DNA of 64,000 nucleotides, taken from contig NC_033556.1 in assembly GCF_001680005.1 (NCBI RefSeq), positions 62,001-126,000 of the forward strand, given 5' to 3'. Below are positions 44,939 through 56,500 of this stretch, one piece after another. The position numbers were made by a program, and so were the translations under genes. A model generated the notes under the pieces. It saw only the letters and a program-made list of their open reading frames with translations. It was not told where the DNA came from and did no database searches. Within the stretch, counting starts at the first letter, position 1; the number at the start of each line of letters is the position of its first letter. The DNA comes from Plasmodium coatneyi. Its lineage: Eukaryota > Apicomplexa > Aconoidasida > Haemosporida > Plasmodiidae.

Positions 44939-46155
44939 TTTGTAAAACTCATCCGGGGGTCGTCCCTGTTTGGCGATTTACCTTTTCTTAATTCGGACGG
45001 GGACCTCTCATATTTCAATGCGCTTCCATATTTTGCCTTCGAGGGAGTGGCTATTCCGTCTTTACGCAGGAGCTCGTTAGAGCAATGCACCCCGTTGGTA
45101 TAGTGCATCCCTTCGCAAGACTGCACCCTCCCGTACTCACAGACGAGCGAACTGTCGAAAATTCCAGGGAACAAAATAGGGATAACCGAAAAGATACTTC
45201 GTTTCGAAAGGTTGATCTCGTATAGCGCTATCACATCCTGGTAGAGATGGTGCAAATCTATAAAATTAAACGAATTAATTTTTAAAAAGTTGGCAAAAAA
45301 GGAACACAACTCAATAGCATCTTCGTAAATTACTTTTGTGTACTTCTTCTGCGAAAGGATTTTTTCCAATTCTTCCCTAAGTCCCTTCTTTAAATCAGCT
45401 TTTCTTCGCCTATACACCTTTTGGAGCAAATTATTTTTCATTTTCTTTTGCAAACTTAACTCCCTCTTTTTATTTTCCCTCCTCGTGTGTGCAATAACCC
45501 TTTCGTAATAAATTAACGCCTTAAAACTCTCAACAAACGATAGATGGAAAATGCAGTTCGGCAGGATAAAATAAATCTCAAAGAACAATTTCCCCTTAAA
45601 GGAATCCTTCAAACTTTTGAAAATGTAATAATAGTTAATGTCCACTGAGTGAATGCTCCTATTCGTGGGAATGTAAATGCCGACCAAATTCCTTCTCATG
45701 ACACTTCTATTCCCTTGTTCATCCGAACAAAATTTAAAGACATTGTTCCCTTCCTCACATTCCTTCTTACCCTTTTGGGGGGTATTCTCCCCGTTTGTGT
45801 TTACATTGTCTCGTACATTTACTTTACCCCCAAAATGGAAGTCATTCCACAGGTTGTAAACCTTTTCGAAATTGTGATCTATGTGCACGAAGTTTGTCAC
45901 CTGACTTTTTCGAAAATTATTTTCAAAAATGTCTCTCTCGGTTTGTTCACTGTTATGTGCGTATGTGCTTTCCACATAACGTACCATCTGCTTAATTTCG
46001 CTTATTTTGCTTATGCACACTAGGGGGATCCTTTTCGAGGAAAACCACCGTTTCGCACAGGTCCACCGTTTTATAGCAGGCCACCCAACAGCCGTGGTGG
46101 CTTTCCTCCTCGTCAACAAATTGCTTCTAAACACCGAATTGGAAAAGTACCCCAT
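44935..46155 (-). CDS. N-terminal part of a probable organelle-targeted protein, unknown function
   Basis: The frame runs 406 codons from ATG 46155 to TGA at 44935-44937. The N-terminus is basic and hydroxylated with few acidic residues (FRSNLLTRRKATTAVGWPAI, then KRWFSSKRIPL), typical of a mitochondrial or apicoplast targeting sequence. The body has helices with long Lys/Arg stretches (RRENKKRELSLQKKMKNNLL) and a Phe-rich segment (FFANFLKINSFNFIDLHHLY). The last 45 codons before the stop read as ordinary coding text, then end abruptly. The -1 frame takes over at once (RPPDEFYKLKRKIISI). Together the two parts would give about 700 residues. I do not recognise the family. The break may be an assembly error, a real mutation or an unusual frameshift signal. 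Confidence 0.65.
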   Translation of the reverse strand: MGYFSNSVFRSNLLTRRKATTAVGWPAIKRWTCAKRWFSSKRIPLVCISKISEIKQMVRYVESTYAHNSEQTERDIFENNFRKSQVTNFVHIDHNFEKVYNLWNDFHFGGKVNVRDNVNTNGENTPQKGKKECEEGNNVFKFCSDEQGNRSVMRRNLVGIYIPTNRSIHSVDINYYYIFKSLKDSFKGKLFFEIYFILPNCIFHLSFVESFKALIYYERVIAHTRRENKKRELSLQKKMKNNLLQKVYRRRKADLKKGLREELEKILSQKKYTKVIYEDAIELCSFFANFLKINSFNFIDLHHLYQDVIALYEINLSKRSIFSVIPILFPGIFDSSLVCEYGRVQSCEGMHYTNGVHCSNELLRKDGIATPSKAKYGSALKYERSPSELRKGKSPNRDDPRMSFTN

Positions 46156-49100
46156 TTGGATTACCTGCCCCCTTCCCCTTCTACAAAATTTCCATTTTGC
46201 CTATGGAACAAGCATGTACATACACAGATGTAAACGTAGAAGTCACCATTTATGTCTCTCCTTTTGGGCAAACAAATTCCCCATAGCAGTATTCCCCCAT
46301 TGGGGCTGATTCTATGCCCCTCTGCATTTATGCGCAATACAAAATTGGCCACACTTACTCCTCAATAAGTGCGCAAAAATGGCGTCACACTTGTGCGTTC
46401 CCCTTTTGGAAAATTATTTCGCCGGGCGTTAAAACTGCTTCTATCTCTTTTGCTCTCACCAGTCGACTGGTAAAGGGAACAATTCCCATTCTACCTGCTC
46501 ATTTATGCACTGCTTTTTTTAAGGTGCAAAATGGCAGTCGTGCTTAAGCCGCAAAAGAAAGAACCACCTAAAAATATCACATTACGGGATGCGAAGGGAG
46601 GACCCATTTCCGGATTTTCGTACTAAAAGTAGCAGTGCCATGTAGTGGAGAGTTCCCAGTTTGGTCACATATTTTTTTCCAGTGTCAAACGGGTTGCTCG
46701 CGTGTGGGCATGATAGGGGAAAGAAAACGGAGCTAGCTTTTTTTCCCAAACATTAGCAGGTGTGCCTCACAGCCCTTACAGACGATTAATACGCGTACGA
46801 GATGCACACAGCTAATGCCTTTGCTTTTTTCGCGATTACTTTCCTTTTTAATCTTAAAATTCTGTTGGTTCCTCTACAACTGGTGGTGATAAGTGGTGGG
46901 ACGAAATAATACCCTTGACAAAACGTGTCCCTAATGTTTCCCATTCTGGTTCATTAAATTTGCTAAGCTTATTTTTACACAATGGGTAAAACCAGTTTTA
47001 GAAAGAAGTGGCAGATAAGTTGTCTACATCGTTCGCCAAAATGGAGGCACATACATTTTCCATGCACGCGAAAATACCAGCAGCACAGGTTACCCTCTTT
47101 GGTACAAAAAATTTAGCACACATTTGCAAGTACAGCAAAATAGAAATGCGAAAATTCCTTCTCTTCACACTCTAGCGGGTTTACCTTTATGCGACGTACT
47201 AAACTGTACATGGCTAACCCCAAGAGGAGTCGACTGTACACTATTTTTATACGCCATGCCACGGGGTCATAATAAAATTCCCCCACCGACGTACGGGCTG
47301 AAGGGGGGTACCCCTCAATGGGGAGCAACATACAACAATACATACTGAACAAGAGTGACTAAAAACGTCTTATCCTTCAAATTTGCAAAAACAGGAGGAG
47401 AAAACTGAATAAAATAAAATGTGCCATAAAAAGCTGTCACATTTTTTCGCGGCAAAGTGGACAGTGACAGACACGCACTTGATGCTCACATGCGACACTT
47501 CCCCTATGTTCGCTCTTAAATTTCATTTGATTGTAGTTCCCCTCCTACGGAAAAAGTCCCCCCATAGGCTAAAAAAAAACTGACACTACGTACATCATGC
47601 AAAAGGCGACACAAGGTATTACTTCATCTTTGAATTGTACCCATTTGAACCTTTTCAAAATAGTGACCGTCGAAAGCGTTGCCGTTGTTTGATGCGTTAT
47701 CATTGTGCAAATGCAGCTCTGAGTAAAGGACCAAGTGACGAAATGAACATGGGGTTCACCCCTTTGTGCTCAAGATACCATATGTACACACCACCCCATG
47801 TGAAATGTTTTCATTTTTTTCTCATCAAACGTCTATACGTTTATACGTTTATATGTTTATACATGTGGCATGAAGAGGAATCACGAATTACATGCTCTAG
47901 CGTCGAGGCATATTCCGGCATCTTCCTCCCAAATGGTTCTTTTTAAGGAAGGAAAAAATAACACAGGTAAAATGAAATGACAGGAAATGGCATGCTCCTT
48001 TTTCATGATTCTTTTCTTTGGACTATTTACTATTTTTTCACCTTAGCGATAAATGTGCACTGTATTGTGTACATAATATATACATGAACAAATAATACCT
48101 TCGTACTCTTTGTGCATTTTTTAAAAAAAATTAAAACACTCCTGCTGTTAGAACCTCTTATGCAATTTCGCACATACGCAAAAAGAGAAGAAAAGTTCGT
48201 AGGATGCTTATAGGAAGCTTATGTAAGAGCTTTAAAAAAGTTGCTAACAAAGCGTTAAAGAATCATAAATAGAGTACACACGAGGATCTTACAAGTCGAT
48301 TTAATGAGGGACATATAAAACTAGTTTAAATGTGATGCACAGCGACGGAGAGGCGCGCAAGTGTACATGTGTTTTGCGAATAATTCTACACTGTTTTTTT
48401 TTTTTTTTCATTACTGGGGAAGTGTACGCATTATATGTACTTACCCCGATATATATCCATTAAGTGCATCCTCAGATGGAGGGGGGTGTACGCGGATTGC
48501 ATTTTTTTAATAGCATTTTAAATGAAGGCATTACAAAAGGGTTCATTAATACGAAGTGTTTATATAGATAAACGTATGCCCCCGCGTATGAGCACATACG
48601 AATTAATGCATATATATATATATTTTTGTGATGATGCATCACTCCTCATTTATTCCTCTTAACTATGTACATACGTATGCAGTCAACGCGTGCGTGCTTT
48701 CAAAACAAAACCCTTTTTTTCTTCATTTTTCCCCCTCTGCGGAGCTGTTATTTTTGCTGAATTGCCATGGCGCGCAGTTAAATATTATATATATGGAAGA
48801 AAACAAAACACCCCCCCCTTTAACTTCCTTTAAAAAAAATAAAAAAAACATTACATTATACATACCCATTACGCGCACCACTTGTGTACATCACCACAAT
48901 TTTGCCAATAAATTTTAAAATAAAAAAAATATATTCTATTTCACCATTTAGCCCAATTAATTATATAAGATTGTGCATTCTCAAATATGTACTCATATAG
49001 ATATATATGCATACATACATATTTTATAGTTCCCAAGTTTAAACTCATCAAAATTTTACTTGTTTTGGTACATTCTTTTACACCGTGTTTTTCTTCCTCT

Positions 49101-50569
49101 TTTACTTTTTTCCCCCTTCTAATTTCTTTAACTCTTTCCCCATCCACACAGCCATTATTATTGTGTATTTATTTTCAACCTCCAGTTAAGAAAATATATG
49201 TTGAATACGCCAATGCGTACCTACATACCACTTGTACACATATTATATATGTGAATTTAGCGCCTATTATCCTAGCATTTGCTTGTATGCCATACGTACA
49301 TACGTAGTACCTCTTTGCGTGAACCCAACGGAAGGAAGTAGTTCATTTTGTGTGCCTTAAATATATGAGGCTGTACGCGTAGCCTGTGAAGGATTAAAAG
49401 CCAAACCAGCAATCTCCCACGCTCATGCCAAAGGAGGAAGCGTCAGCTGAACGAAACAAAAACAGAGTAAGCTTACGCAAGCGCCAACGCGAACTGCAAA
49501 AAAATATTCGAAAAAATAAATCCATTCAAGGAAAGAAAAAAACAAACGAGTTTAACATATAGGTATTCTTTTGAGAAAAAAAAAAAAAAAAAAAAAAAAG
49601 CGTTTCATTTTGTTAGCGTAAATATGTACATATATTTACATACATATATGTATATATATTAATCCATGTTAATGCATGTCAATACATATATATATGCCTA
49701 ATTCGTACATTTAATTGCAAACTTCGCGTCAATATACACGGAATTTTTTGCTAAAATATGCACGTGACGAAGATATATTGGGAATAAAAGCAACATATGA
49801 GCCAACATTCCCTATGTAGTTTTTTTTTCCATAAAAAAACATAAACCTGTTTTGTTTTTGCGTACTTTTTTCATTTTTTCATCATCGCCATTTTACGTAT
49901 TTTTACGTTCTTTTTGGCCTTATCCACCTTTCCAACATATTTTCATTTCATATTTTCCCCATTCATTTCTTCTTTCCCCTTTTTTTTCCATTTTTTTTAC
50001 AATTTTTTTCTTTTTTTTCCATCCCCCCAAATTTTACTACATATTTACTTATACTTTTTGTGTACAGTTCACGCGCGCCTGCAAAGACCCGCTGCGTATA
50101 CATACTTTGCGAGTAGCCGCATACCTCCCTTTCTATTGAAGGTTCCCTGTACAACATCCGTGCGTATCTTTTTATTTACCTTCTTTAAAGTTTCCTTGTG
50201 GCCCAGTTTATTCCAAAGTTTCGTATCCATTTCTTCCCTTTTTTAACGAGCTTTGTATTTTTCTTCTCCTTTTACGTCATTTGTTCGCCGGCAAGTAGAG
50301 GTATGCAAAAGGCCATACCCATGCATATATGTTTCTCTGCATACTATACATATGCGTCCATGCGAAAACCTACGCAAGCGCACATTCACACGCGCACGAT
50401 ATATTGAACTAAGCGAGTAGTGAAGATTGTCTCCTTGTGACGGACACAAGCTAGTCGAAGCAGCTTGAAGCAATTGTTCCCTCGTCGTCCATCGGTACGT
50501 GTTCCAACACTTCCAGGAACAACCTGCGAAGAAACACATTCGGAGCAGTTCCCACCAACCTCATATGAC
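46156..50569. other. Long divergent intergenic region
   Basis: About 4.4 kb separates the minus-strand gene ending its 5' side at 46155 from the helicase gene. Short frames such as 47113-47352 (minus) and 48628-48918 (plus) lack motifs or splice support. A short tandem repeat of ATACGTTT-type words lies at about 47830-47865, an A-run of about 24 at 49577 and TATATACAT-rich sequence near 49625-49700. It probably contains long untranslated leaders of both genes. Confidence 0.45.
47829..47866 (+). repeat. Short tandem repeat of GTTTATAC-type units
   Basis: Four near copies of CGTTTATA or CGTCTATA, with period about 10 bases, follow one another. There is no evident function. Confidence 0.5.
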
Positions 50570-53500
50570 ATGATTTTAAGAAGACTACAAAAGCCGTTAG
50601 CACCCTCCCGATACATGTACATTTTTTCCCTAATTAACGTGCTGAAATCAGCATCCAGTACCCTGACAAAACCCACATATGCCTACATTCACAGTTACAA
50701 TCATATCATATCACAGCACCCCAAAAAAACAAATAAACCAATTTTAAGCAATTGTTCGAACAAGAAAAATTATAATGCTTTTGTATGCAAATCTTACAAG
50801 AAATTTAAAATGAATAGAAAATTCTCCAGTTCCATAAATATGAATAAGAATAACGAAAATGAAAATGCTCTAAAAGATAATAACATCTCTGGTTTTAATA
50901 AAAATACCAGTGATGTTAAGAATTTTGGGCAGTATAAACAAAGCAGCAGGAGTTCTGCCTTCGGCAAACGATACAGCTATGGCAGTAAAAGCAGAAGCAA
51001 GGTATATTCCAGCAGTTACGTTGGTGGAGGTATTGGTGGTAGTGGGGTACGAGGTGATAGCGTCATCGCAGAAGGACGCAGTAAGTACACCAGTAGCCAC
51101 ATCTATACGAGCAATCACTCAAGTTATCATCCAAACCAGATAAACAGAGAAGCGGCAAGAAAACATGAAGAAGCCAGTTACGCCCTAAAAGAAGCGAAGT
51201 TAAATACAAATGCGAATTATATAAATTCGAGCATGAAGGAAAACAGAGGAGGAGGGGGAGGCAGCGGCGGCTACCCCCTGAACAGTAATGAGCCCAACAT
51301 ACCACCTGTCAATGAGAGCAGTAAAATCATACAACACAACACCAAAATGAATAGTTACAGTAAGGATAATGTGTTGCGCAAAGGCGTAAAGGACGAAGGT
51401 ATGTACAGCCGCAGTGGCTTAACCCCCAACAGCAGTGCCAACAACAATGCCAACAACAGTGCCAACAACAGTGCCAACAATGTGAAAAGCAACATGGATA
51501 ATGCCAAAAGCGGCATTACTAACAACAGTGGAAACGCATCGGGCGGTATTTATCAGGAGAATAATCAGGTGAAAAGTACGAGCTACAAAGACACAAAAAA
51601 CAGCACAAGCCGAAGCGGAAATAACAGGAACAACAGCATGAGCGAGAGAAAAACAAACATGGAACGCATAACCAGCACGAGCGTAAGAGACAACGAACGA
51701 TATAACCACCTACACGAGAACCGTGCCAGCAGCACCAGGTACAGTGCGAAGAATTCCTTTAGCTTAAATAAGAAAAATATCTCTACGTATAACTCCAATT
51801 TGAGCAGCGCCAACAATGGCAACCTTAAAAAAGGTGGTGAAAGTGCATCTTATGAACAGAACAATTTCAAGAGAGAAACAGCAGATAATGTAGTGAATAG
51901 TAACGTCAACATGGCAGAGGTAAATAAAAACGTTGGGGTTGTCATTGACCCCAATATGAACATGAACAGCATTGACATGAGCAACAAACTGAGCACTAAA
52001 GATTCTTACGCAAAAGGTGACGTTACCAACAATGATGCAAATGTCGGTGCGAATATCGGAAATAGCAGCCGAACTGGCAACACGCGGGGGGCCAATGGTC
52101 GAAGCGGTAACGGGCGCAACAGCAACGGTCGGAGCTCCAAGGGTCATAGAGGGGGCCGCAGAAGAAACAACAACTTGAGTTCAAATATTTCAGGCGTAAA
52201 TAATGCAGGTGCGAATTATGCAGATGCGAATAATGCTGGTGGGAATAACGTTGGCGTAAATAACCCTAGCGGAAGTACCCCCAGCGGAAACGGCGCCACC
52301 GGTCGAAGCGGTAAACGGGGAAGCAGACGAGGCGGCCAAAGGAACAGGAGAAGCAGCAACAACTCGGGTGCGTTCAAGTCCCTCAGCATGATGAAAAGCA
52401 AAGATGAAAAAATGAATGAAAATTTTGACAATGCAATGCCGGAAAATGAGTACATGCAGGAAAATGCAAATAATTTGAGGGGCATAACGGAGAATCAGCC
52501 CACGCACGGCGACGGCAGCAGAAATAACAAGATGATGTCCTATGGCTCGAACGCTGCCATGGGCGGAGGCCGCATCAGCAACGTCGGAATAAATGGCGTG
52601 CATAATGTGCAGAATGTGCAGAGCATGCAAAGTATGCAAAATGTGCAAAGTGCTCAAAACATGCAAAATATGGCAAACGTGCAAAATATGGCAAACGTGC
52701 AAAGCATGGCAAACGTGCAAAACATGGCAAACGTGCAAAACATGGCAAACGTGCAAAACATGGCAAACGTGCCAAGTATGCACAGCGCAAAGAGCCCCGA
52801 ACTCGGAATGAAAAGCTCAGGGGAAAATGAAAAGGCGATCCCCGGGGCTATGATGATTAATGCGAGAAACATGTCCTACGATAATAAGAGGAACAGCTAC
52901 ATGAATGACGCGAATCAGACGAACCAGACGAACGCGCTAGACGCGAAGAAGAGCGAATCGTACGCAAATTACTCCTCCTCCAGTAGCTTGAAAACGATGA
53001 GCCAAATGAACACCATGAATAGCATGAATAGCGTGAACAGCGCTGGCAGCATGAGCGGTATAAATATCCCCATGGATGACCAGTACAGTGGAATTAAGCA
53101 AAGCGGTAACGTGAGGAGCTCCACGTCCTTTGCAAACATGGAGGCAGATGCATTTCTCTTTCATGACTTCAACGAATTTGTTACGTACATGTATAAGGAT
53201 GAAAACATTTTGACCCTTTTCTACATACGAAAGAATTACCTGAAAGCAGAATCGCGCGAAGAATTTGCAACCGAAAATGACAAAATAAAATATTCCATCA
53301 TATGGTCCTTTCCTAATGATGAAAAGATTACGGTTACCGGAACGCATAGCACAAAGAAGTTAAGCAAAAAGGTATGCGTGAAAAAAATGTTACAAAAGTT
53401 AAAAAATATCTCCGTTTTAGAGATAGACCAAATGACCAAATGGATGATAAACAGCTTAAATGTGGTTTTGAAAGTGGAGCATAAAAACATGGAAACGCAA

Positions 53501-56500
53501 GTAAACAATAATAACATGTATTGCACCAGCTTAGAATGGAAAATCAACAATAAAATGTATCACTCCATGGGCATACATGAACATGAGAAAATTGCCGAAA
53601 TTATTGCGACACAGAATTTGTACATGATTCTGTATGACGTCAAGGATCAGTTGGTTAAAGAAATGGAGAGTGGCAAAATGGCTAGCCAGCACGGCGCCGC
53701 ATGTGGCATGAATAGCGGCAAGGCACACGAAAACAGCCTCTTCGATAAAATGATGAATAACAGTAATAACAAAGGTTACGATGATCAGGTTGCCAATAAA
53801 ATGGGAGGAAAATACGACTGTGGAAAAGGACAAATGATGCAAAACAAAAATATGATGGATGCTGCAGGTCCTTACAAAAATGAAAACCCCTCGAATAATA
53901 ATTTCAATGCACAAGGCATGAATAATTGCAACACGTTTTACAATCCGAATGATGGGATGCTGCACCCGCAGGGTGGTGATAATCCAATGATGCACTCCAT
54001 GCAACAAGGCGCAGCTGCCATGGGAGGTAATGTAGGCGGTTTGGGCAATATGAACCCTTCCGCCAGAGGTACAAACAGCATGGACTTAGCAAATGCAGGT
54101 CAAATTGCAGGAAACAACAACCTCAACATGAACCTTATGAACTACCCAAATGGAAACAACATGAACGGCATGCCCATTATGAACGATAAGAATATCGGAC
54201 CAGGCGTAGGAGCAGACCACATGAACGGGCTGAATAACCCCGGAATGGTAGCTCAACCACCAGTCATAACAGACCCTACAGAACTGATCGCCTACAATTT
54301 AACGAAACAGGATTCGGGGAGCATCCAAATGTTAAGGAACAACATTGCCTCCAGGTACAAAGTGCAACAAACGGAGAACTTCGAGCAGGTGTATAATTTG
54401 TTCAAGTGTACGCTCCAGTGGGAGTGGAAAAATGGAAAGATAGCGTGCAAAACTAAAAGTGTCGGTTATGGTACCACCAAAAATTTGGCCAAATGCGAAG
54501 CAGCCTACGATATGCTAGTAAAAAATAACCTCATAGAGTATATATCCTCCACGGATAGGAAAAACGCCCATTATATAAAAGATTTAATACAGAAGGATGT
54601 GAACAAAGCTATGAAGCTAGCTATTCAGTTTATCATGCAGTATAGCAGTAACGCGTGGTCGATCTTTTTAGTTAACCTTTTGAGGGAGTTGCTCATAGAT
54701 GGTAATTACGACCACATCGATAGGCTTCTCACCACAGTAGTGGAAGTTAGTAAAGAGGGAAGAATCGAGGCCGATAAAATCAACGAAAGTAACAATGCCA
54801 ATAACAATGCTAATGTGGCTGGTGCAAGTGGCACAAATATGGGCAAAATGGATGGCAATCAATCGCACCGATTGAATAGAATAAACAGCAGCGGTCAGAA
54901 CCACGGCATGTACAGCAATAATGCAGATGGAGAAAACTACGTAGACAGCTCAAGCAGCCTATTCTTCTGCAACCCCTTTATTAAGAACCGAAGTGACAAT
55001 AGCAATTATGTGCATAAACTGGTATCCATAGATTTATGGGAAAAATTAATCGACGAGTGTGTCGTTATTTTAAATGACAAACTATGCTTCCACTGCATAA
55101 CCCTCTTGAAGGATGTAGAGCTGGATTACTCCATTTTCATTTCCAAGTGTGCACATGATTATTACAAGAGGTATAGAATTATGTTAGCGTTAGAATTTCA
55201 AGCCAATTTGTCACAAAGTATTCAAGAGAAAAGGGATTTCGAATATCTGCATGAAAATAAATCGTTACTGTTAAAGGTGAAGAGTGCCACTATGCCCATT
55301 TTGTCATTCACCTGTACCTTAACGTTGGAAGAAAAGGAATGGATGAAGTCGACACAAATGAGGGAAGACGATATTGTTCTACTAAAACCGTGTGACTTGA
55401 TGCTTACCGATGAAGATGCCTGGTCCAGCAGCCTCATCGGTACTATTACAAGTACAAAGAGTGACAACACCGTTTACAATATCAACGTGAGAATATTCTC
55501 TGCTGAAAATACGAGAAAGGCAAATGTGAAGTATAGCAAGTATAAGCTCTTCCTCCTATTGAACATTGTGACACATGAAAGAATGCTGCAAGCGCTAAGG
55601 GCTATAACGTTTATTAGTTCCATCCCCACAACGAACCAATCGCCCTACGTGTTCACCCCAGAAATTCGCTTCCTCATATTGCATTCCTATAACAAATATT
55701 CAAAGCACATTGCGCAGACGGGCAAATTGAACCACGAAATTGCAGAGTACGAAAAGATCAAAATGGATTTCCACAATAATGATTCGTCCAAAAATAATAC
55801 GCAAGAAGATTTACTGACCCAGTACAGTGGGCAAGCAAAGAACCCATATGGAGATTTACTAAACGATGCACTGAACAAACAAATTGGAAAAACACACACA
55901 GATGATATTGACCAGTATCTAATCGAATCTATCAATTTGCCAACCAATTTGCCGCTAAACGATTCGCAAAAATTGGCATGCCTTAGTGCTCTCACCAGAA
56001 GATTAACCCTTGTGCAAGGACCCCCCGGTACAGGAAAAACACACGTTGCTTGTGCGATTATTGACAGCTGGCACAGGCAAAATAGTAACAAAAAGATTCT
56101 TGCCGTGGCAGACTCCAACGTTGCAGCTAATAACCTTGTCGAAGGACTCAAAAAGAGAAACATCCAAGCAGTCAGAGTGGGAGCAGGAAGTGACAGCGAT
56201 TTCCACGAAGAAGCAATCATGGACTTCCACCGATATAAGGATCTCCTAAAGTTAAGAAAAAACAATTTACAAAAAGAAGCCAAAGTTATGAAAGCCCTAT
56301 TATTCCTCGAAGCGGTGAGAAAGTACAACGTCGTTATAGCCACCTGTGTCGGTTCAGGACATGAAATTTTTGACAATGAAAAATTCGAAAGAGTCATTAT
56401 TGACGAATGTGCACAGTCCATTGAGCCATCGAATCTAATCCCGCTGGGACACAATTGCACCAATTTGGTCCTCATCGGAGATCACAAACAATTACCACCA

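Noticed and set aside
50465..50569. Extension of the helicase frame upstream of the first ATG
   Set aside because: It has no ATG. The frame is simply open to the previous stop.
52190..52783. 197-codon minus-strand frame rich in His and Cys
   Set aside because: Antisense shadow of the NMANVQ repeat in the helicase gene.
55687..56475. 262-codon minus-strand frame
   Set aside because: It lies opposite the conserved helicase core, where the plus strand carries all motifs.
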